A stretch of DNA of 64,000 nucleotides from Variovorax sp. 679 (GTDB lineage Bacteria > Pseudomonadota > Gammaproteobacteria > Burkholderiales > Burkholderiaceae_C). Below are positions 1 through 7,515 of the stretch, in pieces. The position numbers and the translations under genes are program-made. The stretch spans positions 1 to 64,000 of the forward strand of contig NZ_RXFS01000022.1 in assembly GCF_003952185.1 (NCBI RefSeq), in the 5' to 3' direction. How positions within the stretch are numbered: position 1 is the stretch's first letter; every line of letters starts with the position of its first letter. A model generated the notes under the pieces. That model had not been told where the DNA came from, searched no databases, and saw only the letters and a program-made list of their open reading frames with translations.

Positions 1-186
1 GCAGCGGCTCTCCATCGAGCAGCAGGCACGCATCGTCTCGTTCAAATTCGGAGGAATCTTGTGGTTGACTCCTGCTGCGCGAGAACTGTTGTTTGCACGC
101 AAACCGCGAGGCTCCACCGAAGGAAACACCTCGCACAAGAAGTCTCCGAAAAGCCGCGCGATGCTCGTCGGCCGAAGGAGCCCTCC

Positions 187-864
187 ATGACCATTGCCTT
201 GCCGAGCAACACCGCCACCTCGCTGGGAGTGCAACAGCTCACCAGCGCGTTCAGCCCCACCTTTTCGTACCTGCGCATTCTTCGCAATCTCATCATCCCG
301 ATGCCCGAGGGGCACACGGTGCCCACCGCGCGCGTCGACGCCGTGCTGGTGTGCGAAACCGGCGTCTACCTCTTCGAGATCAAGGCCTGGCGCAATGCAT
401 TCATCTACCGCAAGAAGTCGGACCAGTCGCCCCCGCGCTGGTTTCTGCGGCTGCACGGCGGCAAGAGCGCGCGCGAGGTGAAAGACCCCGCGTGGCAAGG
501 GGGACGAAAAACATCGCAGCTGCGCAGCCTGCTGTCCGACGAGCTGCGGCTGCAGTACTTCGTTCTGCTGCCGTGCGAAGGCGTTGAGCTCGAAGGCGTG
601 ATGCCGGCGGCCGTCATCACGCAGCAGGACCTGCCCTACATCGCGCGCCTTGTGCGCAACAACGGCCGCCTCGCGCGCAGCTATCCGCTGCTCGACGACC
701 AGGCCATCGACCGCACCGTGGAGCGCCTGCTGCAGATACAGGGCAAGCTGACGATCGAAGACCACCTGCGCAACTGCCGCGAAAGAAGCCACCAGCTGGC
801 CGAGGCCGCGGTCGCGGCCGCCGCGCCGGCGTGGGCCGCGTCGAATGCAATGGGATTGCAGTAA
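187..864 (+). CDS. NERD-domain protein
   Basis: A 225-residue soluble protein. The ATG at 187 was chosen because a GAAGGAG ribosome-binding site precedes it; an in-frame extension back to 61 lacks one. Residues about 40-150 fit the NERD (nuclease-related) domain: D51 in VDAVLV and the E-x-K of FEIKAW (E64, K66) sit where that fold, related to restriction endonucleases, has its metal site. The family's real activity is poorly defined, so a nuclease role is inference. There is no signal peptide or membrane segment, and the C-terminus is Ala-rich. The gene stands alone on the plus strand, about 90 bp before the bamA paralogue, and nothing in the sequence ties the two together. Confidence 0.8.
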   Translation: MTIALPSNTATSLGVQQLTSAFSPTFSYLRILRNLIIPMPEGHTVPTARVDAVLVCETGVYLFEIKAWRNAFIYRKKSDQSPPRWFLRLHGGKSAREVKDPAWQGGRKTSQLRSLLSDELRLQYFVLLPCEGVELEGVMPAAVITQQDLPYIARLVRNNGRLARSYPLLDDQAIDRTVERLLQIQGKLTIEDHLRNCRERSHQLAEAAVAAAAPAWAASNAMGLQ

Positions 865-919
865 GGCAAAGCGAAGGTAAAGACCCCGAGCGTTCCGGGG
901 CAGCCGGGGGAAAGTCCCA

Positions 920-937
920 AATTTCTCCGACATTGAC
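920..937 (+). promoter_or_regulatory. BaeR-box-like element before the bamA paralogue
   Basis: The sequence AATTTCTCCGACATTGAC matches about 12 of 18 positions of the E. coli BaeR box as I recall it (TTTTTCTCCATDATTGGC). The same block, CCCAA-TTTC--C-ACATT, recurs upstream of baeS at 5081-5096. It lies only 16 bp before the bamA start codon, which is close for an activator of that gene, so it may repress, or transcription may start almost at the ATG. Confidence 0.4.
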
Positions 938-952
938 GGGAACCATGCGGCG

Positions 953-3355
953 ATGCAGTTTCCCAAGTCACTCGCAGCTGCAGCCGCGCTGCTTGCCTCC
1001 ATCGTCGTTTCTCCCGCCTGGGCATTCGATCCGTTCACCATCAGGGACATCCGGCTCGAAGGCCTGCAGCGCGTCGAGCCCGGCACCGTCTTCGCCACCA
1101 TGGGCCTGCGGGCCGGCGACACCTACAGCGACGAGCGCGGCAGCGCCGCCATCCGTGAGCTGTTCAAGCTCGGCCTCTTCAAGGACGTGCGCATCGACGT
1201 GAACGGCAACGTGCTGGTGGTGGTGGTGGAAGAGCGCCCCTCCATCGCCGACGTCGACTTCGTGGGAACCAAGGAATTCGACAAGGCCGCCCTGCAGAAG
1301 GCGCTGCGCGAGATCGGGCTGGCCGAGGGACAGGCCTACGACAAGGCCCTGGCCGACCGCGCCGAGCAGGAGCTCAAGCGGCAGTACATCAGCCGCAGCC
1401 TCTACAACGCGCAGGTCATCACCACCGTCACGCCGCTGGAGAAGAACCGCGTGAACCTGACCTTCACGGTGACCGAGGGCGAGTCGGCGCGCATCAAGGA
1501 AGTGCACGTGGTCGGCAACAAGGCCTTCAGCGAGAGCACGCTGCTCGACCTGTTCGACCAGGACTCGGGCGGCTGGCTCGACTGGTACACCAAGTCCAAC
1601 CAGTACTCGCGCACCAAGTTCAACGGCGACCTGGAGACGCTGCGCTCCTACTACATCACGCGCGGCTACCTGGAGTTCCGCATCGACTCGACGCAGGTCG
1701 CCATCTCGCCCGACAGGCAGACGCTCACCCTCACGATCAACATCACCGAGGGCGAGAAGTTCGCGGTGGCCGGCGTGAGGCTCACGGGCGACTACCTGGG
1801 CCGCGAGGACGAGTTCAAGACGCTGGTGACCATCCGCCCCGGCAAGCCCTACAACGGCGAGGACGTGGCCGCCACCACCAAGGCCTTCACCGACTACTTC
1901 GGCACATTCGGCTACGCCTTCGCGCGCGTGAAGGCCGAGCCCGAGATCGACCGCCAGAACAACCGCGTCACGATGGTGCTGAAGGCCGAGGCCTCGCGCC
2001 GCGCCTACGTTCGGCGCATCAACATCGGCGGCAACGCACGGACGCGCGACGAGGTGATCCGCCGCGAGTTCCGCCAGTACGAGGGCGCCTGGTACGACGG
2101 CAACAAGATCCGCGCATCGCGCGACCGGGTCGACCGGCTGGGCTTCTTCACCGACGTGAATGTCGACACCATCGACGTGCCCGGCTCGCCCGACCAGGTC
2201 GACCTGGCGGTGAACGTGACCGAGAAGCCGACCGGCTCGCTGCAGCTGGGCGCGGGCTATTCGTCGACCGACAAGGTTTCGCTGAGCTTCGGCATCACGC
2301 AGGAGAACGTGTTCGGCAGCGGCAACTACCTGGGGCTGAACGTGAACACCAGTTCGTACAACCGCACCGTCTCGCTCACGGCCACCGACCCGTACTTCAC
2401 CAAGGACGGCATCTCGCGCACGCTGAACGTGTTCCACACCACCACGCGGCCCTACTACGAGGCCGACGGCAACTACAAGCTCGCGAGCGAGGGCGGCTCC
2501 GTCCGCTTCGGCTTCCCGGTGGGCGAGCAGGACACGGTGTTCCTCGGCATCGGGCTGGAGCGCTGGTCGTTCACGCCCGGCACCAACGGCACCTACACGC
2601 TGGTCGACGGCTCGTACGTGTACACCGCCACGCCCCAGGCCTACCTGGACTACTTCAAGTGCACCGGCACCGCGCCGAGCGTGACCTGCGCCAAGTCGAG
2701 CGTGGTGGGCATCCCGGCCACGCTGGGCTGGTCGCGCGACGACCGCGACAGTGCGCTGGTGCCCACGCGCGGCCGCCTGCAGAGCGCCAACCTCGAGGTG
2801 GGCGTGGGCAGCGAGTTGCGCTACCTGAAGACCAACTACCAGTACCAGCAGTACTTCCCGCTGTCGAAGCAGTACACGCTGGCCATCAACGGGCAGCTTG
2901 GCTACGCGCGGGCGCTGGGCGACAGCACCTACCCGATCTTCAAGAACTTCTACGCGGGCGGCCTGGGCTCGATCCGCGGCTTCGAGCAGAACTCGCTCGG
3001 CCCGCTCGACTCGGTCACGGCCGGTGCGCTCGGCGGCACGCGCAAGGCGATCTTCAACATGGAGTTCAGCACGCCCTTCCCCGGCGCGGGCAACGACAAG
3101 ACGCTGCGCCTGTACACCTTCCTCGACGCGGGCAATGTGTTCGCCGACCGCACCGCCAGCATGACGGACGCGCAGTGGAAGGCGCAGAACCGCATCCGCG
3201 CCTCGACCGGCATCGGCATCAGCTGGATCTCGCCGCTGGGCCCGCTGCGGCTGGCCTACGCGGTGCCGCTGCTCTACCAGAAGGCCGACACCGCCAACAA
3301 CATCGCGGCCGACCGCACGCAGCGCTTCCAGTTCCAGATCGGAACCTCGTTCTGA
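953..3355 (+). CDS. bamA: Outer-membrane protein assembly factor BamA (paralogue)
   Basis: An 800-residue Omp85-family protein that folds and inserts beta-barrel proteins into the outer membrane; E. coli BamA is about 810 residues. Residues 1-24 are a signal peptide ending PAWA. Residues about 25-345 hold the five periplasmic POTRA repeats, followed by the 16-strand barrel. The loop-6 motif IRGF (family VRGF/IRGF) is in GGLGSIRGFEQ near residue 675, and the chain ends in a beta-signal with terminal Phe (FQFQIGTSF). The usual partners of the essential copy (rseP, ompH/skp, lpxD, fabZ) are absent; a response-regulator gene follows after 16 bp instead. This is therefore probably a second, regulated BamA rather than the housekeeping one. 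A BaeR-box-like block lies just upstream. Confidence 0.92.
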   Translation: MQFPKSLAAAAALLASIVVSPAWAFDPFTIRDIRLEGLQRVEPGTVFATMGLRAGDTYSDERGSAAIRELFKLGLFKDVRIDVNGNVLVVVVEERPSIADVDFVGTKEFDKAALQKALREIGLAEGQAYDKALADRAEQELKRQYISRSLYNAQVITTVTPLEKNRVNLTFTVTEGESARIKEVHVVGNKAFSESTLLDLFDQDSGGWLDWYTKSNQYSRTKFNGDLETLRSYYITRGYLEFRIDSTQVAISPDRQTLTLTINITEGEKFAVAGVRLTGDYLGREDEFKTLVTIRPGKPYNGEDVAATTKAFTDYFGTFGYAFARVKAEPEIDRQNNRVTMVLKAEASRRAYVRRINIGGNARTRDEVIRREFRQYEGAWYDGNKIRASRDRVDRLGFFTDVNVDTIDVPGSPDQVDLAVNVTEKPTGSLQLGAGYSSTDKVSLSFGITQENVFGSGNYLGLNVNTSSYNRTVSLTATDPYFTKDGISRTLNVFHTTTRPYYEADGNYKLASEGGSVRFGFPVGEQDTVFLGIGLERWSFTPGTNGTYTLVDGSYVYTATPQAYLDYFKCTGTAPSVTCAKSSVVGIPATLGWSRDDRDSALVPTRGRLQSANLEVGVGSELRYLKTNYQYQQYFPLSKQYTLAINGQLGYARALGDSTYPIFKNFYAGGLGSIRGFEQNSLGPLDSVTAGALGGTRKAIFNMEFSTPFPGAGNDKTLRLYTFLDAGNVFADRTASMTDAQWKAQNRIRASTGIGISWISPLGPLRLAYAVPLLYQKADTANNIAADRTQRFQFQIGTSF

Positions 3356-3371
3356 GCGAGTGAGCCCAGCC

Positions 3372-4055
3372 ATGAGCCGCATCCTGCTGGTGGAAGACGG
3401 GCGCTACAGCGCACCGCTGCTGCTCGGCCACCTGCACGGCGCGGGCCACGAGGTCGAGCAGATCGAGGACGGAGCGGCGGCGCTGGAGCGCATCCTGAGC
3501 GAGCCGCCGGCGCTCACCCTGCTCGACGTGGTGCTGCCGCGCGTCGGCGGCATCCAGGTGCTGGAGAAGGTGCGCTCTCACGGCAACCACCCGATCATCA
3601 TGCTGACGGCGCGCGCGCAGGAGGCCGACCGGCTGCTGGCGCTGGACATGGGCGCCGACGACTATGTGTGCAAGCCGTTTTCGCCGCGCGAGGTGGTGGC
3701 GCGCATCCAGACGGTGCTGCGCCGGCACGCGCAATGGCGCGACAGCGCCGCCCGGCCCTCGACCGCCGTGCGCTTCGACGATCCGCGCGGCAACGCCTGC
3801 CTGGAGGGCCGCGCGCTGACGCTGACGCGCCGCGAGCTGCTGCTGTTGCGGGCGCTGTCGCGCGACCCGGGCCGGGTGTTCACGCGCTCCAAGCTGCTCG
3901 AGGCGGCGTTTCCGGAAGCCTTCGACGTCAACGAGCGCGCCGTGGACGGCCACATCAAGAACCTGCGCAGGAAGCTCGCGGCGGCCGTGCCTTCGCACGA
4001 CTGGATCCGCTCGGTGTACGGCGTGGGCTTCAGCTTCGCGGAGCGGCCGGCCTGA
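3372..4055 (+). CDS. OmpR-family response regulator without an adjacent kinase
   Basis: A 227-residue two-domain regulator. The receiver domain covers residues 1-115, with acidic pocket E8/D9, phospho-acceptor D52 in LTLLDVVLP, and the conserved Lys in DDYVCKPFSPRE. A winged-helix DNA-binding domain follows (about 130-225). The ATG at 3372 is preferred over an in-frame GTG at 3360. It begins 16 bp after the bamA paralogue, so the two are probably co-transcribed. It closely resembles the BaeR-like protein at 6800 (shared runs PIIMLTAR, GADDYVCKPFSPRE, HDWIRSVYGVGF), which points to a duplication. No kinase is adjacent; the likely phosphate donor is the BaeS-like kinase at 5187, by inference. 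Confidence 0.9.
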   Translation: MSRILLVEDGRYSAPLLLGHLHGAGHEVEQIEDGAAALERILSEPPALTLLDVVLPRVGGIQVLEKVRSHGNHPIIMLTARAQEADRLLALDMGADDYVCKPFSPREVVARIQTVLRRHAQWRDSAARPSTAVRFDDPRGNACLEGRALTLTRRELLLLRALSRDPGRVFTRSKLLEAAFPEAFDVNERAVDGHIKNLRRKLAAAVPSHDWIRSVYGVGFSFAERPA

Positions 4056-4063
4056 GCCGTGGC

Positions 4064-4894
4064 TCAGCCTTCCGCGCGCGGCGGCACGATCGCGCGAACG
4101 CGCGCCGTGCCCTCCGGCGAGCGCGGGCGTGGCATGCGCAGGCCGTCGGGAGGCATCCCACCATGCCCACCATGCGGAGGGCCGCCGGGACGCGGCGGCC
4201 GGTCGATCGCCGGGGTCGCCGCCGGGTCGACCACCAGCGCGAGCGTGGCGACATAGCGCTGGCGCTCCTCGCGCACCGCGCCGAGCACCGTCGTGCCGGC
4301 TTTCAGGGCGATGCCGTCGGCACTGTTCAGCGTATCGCGCAGCCGCGCGCGCTGATAGGACGAGACCTGCGTGTAGAGGAACTCGCTGAGCGCATCGGGC
4401 AGGAAGAACTGGGAGGTGAGCACCGCGCGGGCACCGTTGATCACCTTGAAATGGATGTGCGTGGTGCGCCCCGCGTACCACCCCGGGTAAACGCTGCGGA
4501 AGGCAACCGCGCCGTCGCGGTCGGTGCGCTGGCTGCCGCGCAGGAAGGTCTTGCCCTCGAAGGAGAGCGAGCGGTCGTCGCCCTGCTCGCCGAAGCCCGA
4601 GTAGCGACCCTGCGCGTCGCAGTGCCACAGGTCTACCCGCAGCTTCGGCAGCGGGCGGCCGTCGGTGTCGCACACGGTGAAGCGCACATCCAGCGGCACG
4701 CCGTCGAGCCCTTCGGTGATGTCCGCTCGCTCCAGCGCGAGGTCGAGGTAGTAGGGCCCTTCGGTGGTCTGGGCGGTCAGCGGCATCCGGCGCGACGCGG
4801 CTGCCGCCGGGCCTGCCGATGCCGACAGGCCCGCCGCGCCGAGGGCGGCCAGCAGGCCGCGGCGCCCGAGGAGCGGCGAATCGGACTGGGTCAT
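4064..4894 (-). CDS. Tat-exported intradiol ring-cleavage dioxygenase
   Basis: A 276-residue non-haem Fe(III) dioxygenase of the protocatechuate 3,4-/catechol 1,2-dioxygenase fold, which cleaves aromatic diols between the hydroxyls. The expected ligands are all present: Y98 (GRYSG), Y140 (PGWY), H146 and H148 (THIHF), plus the TEGPYY signature. The N-terminus carries twin arginines before a hydrophobic stretch (GRRGLLAALGAAG) ending near AAAA, a Tat-type signal, so the enzyme probably acts outside the cytoplasm. A Pro/Gly/His-rich linker lies near residues 235-260. The start ATG overlaps the stop of the upstream 48-codon ORF (ATGA), suggesting translational coupling. The substrate is unknown; no aromatic catabolic genes are nearby. 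Confidence 0.85.
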   Translation of the reverse strand: MTQSDSPLLGRRGLLAALGAAGLSASAGPAAAASRRMPLTAQTTEGPYYLDLALERADITEGLDGVPLDVRFTVCDTDGRPLPKLRVDLWHCDAQGRYSGFGEQGDDRSLSFEGKTFLRGSQRTDRDGAVAFRSVYPGWYAGRTTHIHFKVINGARAVLTSQFFLPDALSEFLYTQVSSYQRARLRDTLNSADGIALKAGTTVLGAVREERQRYVATLALVVDPAATPAIDRPPRPGGPPHGGHGGMPPDGLRMPRPRSPEGTARVRAIVPPRAEG

Positions 4895-5037
4895 GGCGTC
4901 CTTTCCTTCATGGCCGGGCGCGTGGCGCAGCCCTCCGCCCAGAAGACGAGCAGCGTCCATGCCTGGGCGATCAACCAGAAAAACGCCGTGGTCGCCAGCT
5001 GCGGCGGCAGGTCCATATGGGGGTTCATGGCCGGCAT
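4891..5037 (-). CDS. Small membrane protein coupled to the dioxygenase
   Basis: A 48-codon ORF whose stop overlaps the dioxygenase start by 4 bp (ATGA). One hydrophobic segment (about residues 13-33, around TTAFFWLIAQAWTLLVFW) could span the inner membrane; the ends are hydrophilic. The ribosome-binding site is weak, and the ORF could be extended upstream in frame. I do not recognise a family. Support comes from the exact overlap and the hydrophobic composition; it could still be chance. Confidence 0.4.
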   Translation of the reverse strand: MPAMNPHMDLPPQLATTAFFWLIAQAWTLLVFWAEGCATRPAMKERTP

Positions 5038-5055
5038 CGTGCGGACCGATCGGGG

Positions 5056-5099
5056 AGAAATGATGGAGAAGATTCCTCCCAATTTCCTCCACATTCGGC
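5056..5099. promoter_or_regulatory. Divergent BaeR-box-like pair
   Basis: Two inverted copies of a TTCTCC-type motif lie between the dioxygenase unit and baeS. On the minus strand, 5073-5056 reads ATCTTCTCCATCATTTCT, an exact match to the core TTCTCCAT-ATT. On the plus strand, 5082-5099 reads ATTTCCTCCACATTCGGC. They fit the E. coli BaeR consensus (from memory) at about 12-13 of 18 positions each and suggest autoregulation by the BaeR-like protein. Confidence 0.45.
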
Positions 5100-5186
5100 C
5101 CCGATGATCGGCTGCCACCCCATCCAGCCTCCCCTCGCCTGCCTGCAATGCATGCCGCAGAATGCGGCAATGCCCCCTCCGAGCCC

Positions 5187-6803
5187 ATGCCTCACCTGAC
5201 CCTTTCCAGGAAGATCTTCCTGGCGCTCGCCGCCCTGTTGATCGTGCTGCTGATCAGCTTCGCGGGCCTGTCGATCATCGCGCTGCAGCGTGGCCTGGGC
5301 TCTTACGTGGCCGAGATCGAGATCCGGCGCATGGACTGGCTCACGCAGCAGCTGCTGAAGTACTACGTCGCCAACGGCGACTGGAAGGGCCTGCACGACA
5401 ACGACGACGCCTGGCGCCGCCTGCAGATGGGCCGCATGGCCGCCGCGCTCGACGGTCCGGGCAGCGGCAATGGCGACGAACGGCGGCTCCCGCCCTGGTA
5501 CGAGTACCGCGCCATGCGCGGGACCCCTCCCCCTGATGGCAACGGCGGCGACAACGGCGCCGACGGCGGCAGGCCGCCGCCCCCTCCGCCCTCGGATTCG
5601 GCGCTGTCGTCGCCCCAGCTCGAACTGACGCCGCGCCGGTTGCCGACCATGCCGCCGCCGTGGTTCTTCCGCGATCCGCGCGACATGCCGGATTCCATCT
5701 TCCAGCGGCTGGCCGTGCTCGACGCGCACGGCGCGCGCGTGGTGGGTGCCGAGGTCGATCTTGCGAACGCCGCGCGCACGCCGATCCGGCGCGACCGCAC
5801 CGTCATCGGCTACCTGGCGCTCACGCCGCTGCAGGGCCTCGAAAGCGAAGCCGACCGGGCCTTCGTCGCGCGGCAATCGGGCGTGATCGTGCTCACCGGC
5901 CTGTGCGGCCTCGGCTTCGCGCTGGTGCTTTCGTGGCTGCTGGCGCGCCGCTGGTTCAAGCCCATCGACGAACTCACCCAGGCCGCGCAGGACGTGGCGC
6001 GCGGCCGGCTCTCCACCCGCGTGGCGGTGCAGGGCTCGGACGAGCTGGCACTGCTCGGGCGCACCTTCAACGACATGGCGCAGCGGCTCGACACGATGGA
6101 AGCCTCGCGCCGCGCATGGCTGGCCGACGCCGCGCACGAGCTGCGCACGCCGCTGGCCGCCATGCGCGCGGAAATCGAGGCGCTGCAGGACGGCGTCCGC
6201 ACCTTCGACGAGCGCACCGCGCTGCGGCTGCACCGGCAGGTGATCCGGCTCGGCCAGCTGGTCGACGACCTGCGCAGCAGCATGCGCGAGCCGCAGAACG
6301 ACATGCTCACGGCCACGGTGTTCCCGCTCTCGCTGCTGAAGGAGGCGCTCGACCACACGCTCGCCCGTTTCGCCGCGCGCGGCATCACGGTGGACCGCCG
6401 CGCCATCGACCGCATCTCGGCTTCCGCCCAGCCCGCCGTCGAGGGCGACGCGCACCGGCTGCACCAGGTCTTCATGAACCTGCTGGAGAACACGCTGGCC
6501 TATACCGACCAGGGCGGCGAGCTGAGCATCGACGTCATGGTCGAGGGCGCGTGGACCGGCAACCGCCTCACGCTGGTGTTCGACGACAGCGCGCCGGGCG
6601 TGCCCGAGACCGAGCTGCCGCGCCTCTTCGACCGCCTGTTCCGCGGCGAGAGCTCGCGCAGCCGCGAGCTCGGCGGCTCCGGGCTCGGCCTTTCCATCTG
6701 CCGCGCGACCATCGAGGCGCACGGCGGCACCATCGACGCGTCGGCCTCGCCCCTGGGCGGCCTGCGCCTGACCATCACCCTTCCACTGGCAGCAACGTCA
6801 TGA
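5187..6803 (+). CDS. baeS: BaeS-like sensor histidine kinase
   Basis: A 538-residue inner-membrane kinase, started at 5187 (MPHLTLSRK) because the transmembrane helix begins at once; an in-frame ATG at 5148 is also possible. Order: TM1 about 10-33; a periplasmic domain with a Pro/Gly-rich insert (about 95-160, including a run of prolines); TM2 about 231-256; HAMP; the phospho-accepting H317 in ADAAHELRTPL; N-box NLLENTLAYTD; G-boxes DDSAPGVP and GGSGLGLS. All catalytic motifs are intact. BaeS senses envelope damage in E. coli. The stop overlaps the regulator's start (ATGA), so kinase and regulator form one operon. The Pro-rich insert is unusual for BaeS. Confidence 0.88.
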   Translation: MPHLTLSRKIFLALAALLIVLLISFAGLSIIALQRGLGSYVAEIEIRRMDWLTQQLLKYYVANGDWKGLHDNDDAWRRLQMGRMAAALDGPGSGNGDERRLPPWYEYRAMRGTPPPDGNGGDNGADGGRPPPPPPSDSALSSPQLELTPRRLPTMPPPWFFRDPRDMPDSIFQRLAVLDAHGARVVGAEVDLANAARTPIRRDRTVIGYLALTPLQGLESEADRAFVARQSGVIVLTGLCGLGFALVLSWLLARRWFKPIDELTQAAQDVARGRLSTRVAVQGSDELALLGRTFNDMAQRLDTMEASRRAWLADAAHELRTPLAAMRAEIEALQDGVRTFDERTALRLHRQVIRLGQLVDDLRSSMREPQNDMLTATVFPLSLLKEALDHTLARFAARGITVDRRAIDRISASAQPAVEGDAHRLHQVFMNLLENTLAYTDQGGELSIDVMVEGAWTGNRLTLVFDDSAPGVPETELPRLFDRLFRGESSRSRELGGSGLGLSICRATIEAHGGTIDASASPLGGLRLTITLPLAATS

Positions 6804-7495
6804 CACGCATCGTCATCGTCGAAGACGAAACCGACATCGCCTCGGTGGTGCAGGACTACCTGCGCCACGCGGGCTACGAAACCGAGCATTTCACCGACGG
6901 GCAGAGCGCACTCGAAAGCATCGTCGCCGAGCCGCCCGACCTCACGCTGCTGGACATCATGCTGCCCCGGCTCGACGGCATCGAGGTGCTGCGCCGCGCG
7001 CGCGAGCACACGGCGCACCCGATCATCATGCTGACCGCGCGCATCGAGGAAGTCGACCGGCTGCTGGGCCTGGAGCTGGGCGCCGACGACTACGTGTGCA
7101 AGCCCTTCTCACCGCGCGAGCTGGTGGCGCGCGTGCGCGCGGTGCTGCGCCGCACCGCGCCGGGCCTGGCGCAGGGCTCGGGCTCGCAGAACGACGCGCC
7201 GGGGCTGGTGCTCGACGACGTGCACTGGCGCGCCTCGCTCGAAGGCACGCCGCTGAACCTCACGCGGCGCGAGTTCGGGCTGCTGCAGGTGCTGTCGCGG
7301 CATCCGGGGCGGATCTTCTCGCGCGCCCGCCTGCTCGAACTGGCCTACGACGACACGGTGGACGTGACCGAGCGCGCCATCGACAGTCACGTGAAGAACC
7401 TGCGCCGCAAGCTCGGCGCGGTGACGCCCGGGCACGACTGGATACGGTCGGTGTACGGCGTGGGCTTTGCGTGGGAAACGCCGGTGCCGGGCTGA
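6800..7495 (+). CDS. baeR: BaeR-like OmpR-family response regulator
   Basis: A 231-residue partner of the kinase with a 4-bp overlap. Receiver domain with E8/D9, phospho-acceptor D52 (LTLLDIMLP) and Lys in DDYVCKPFSPRE, then a winged-helix domain ending IRSVYGVGFAWE. It is similar throughout to the orphan regulator at 3372. Its likely targets are the TTCTCC-type boxes at 920-937 and 5056-5099, which would place the bamA paralogue and the dioxygenase in its regulon; this is inference from the motif. A GC hairpin (7487-7505) overlaps the stop codon and separates it from the convergent mgtA. Confidence 0.9.
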   Translation: MTRIVIVEDETDIASVVQDYLRHAGYETEHFTDGQSALESIVAEPPDLTLLDIMLPRLDGIEVLRRAREHTAHPIIMLTARIEEVDRLLGLELGADDYVCKPFSPRELVARVRAVLRRTAPGLAQGSGSQNDAPGLVLDDVHWRASLEGTPLNLTRREFGLLQVLSRHPGRIFSRARLLELAYDDTVDVTERAIDSHVKNLRRKLGAVTPGHDWIRSVYGVGFAWETPVPG

Positions 7496-7515
7496 GGCCG
7501 CCCGGTCCCTTCACT

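Noticed and set aside
968-3382. An 804-codon open frame on the minus strand opposite the bamA paralogue
   Set aside because: Its composition (Val/Ala/Arg/His-rich repeats) is that of a shadow frame in GC-rich DNA, with no domain, while the plus-strand BamA is unmistakable.
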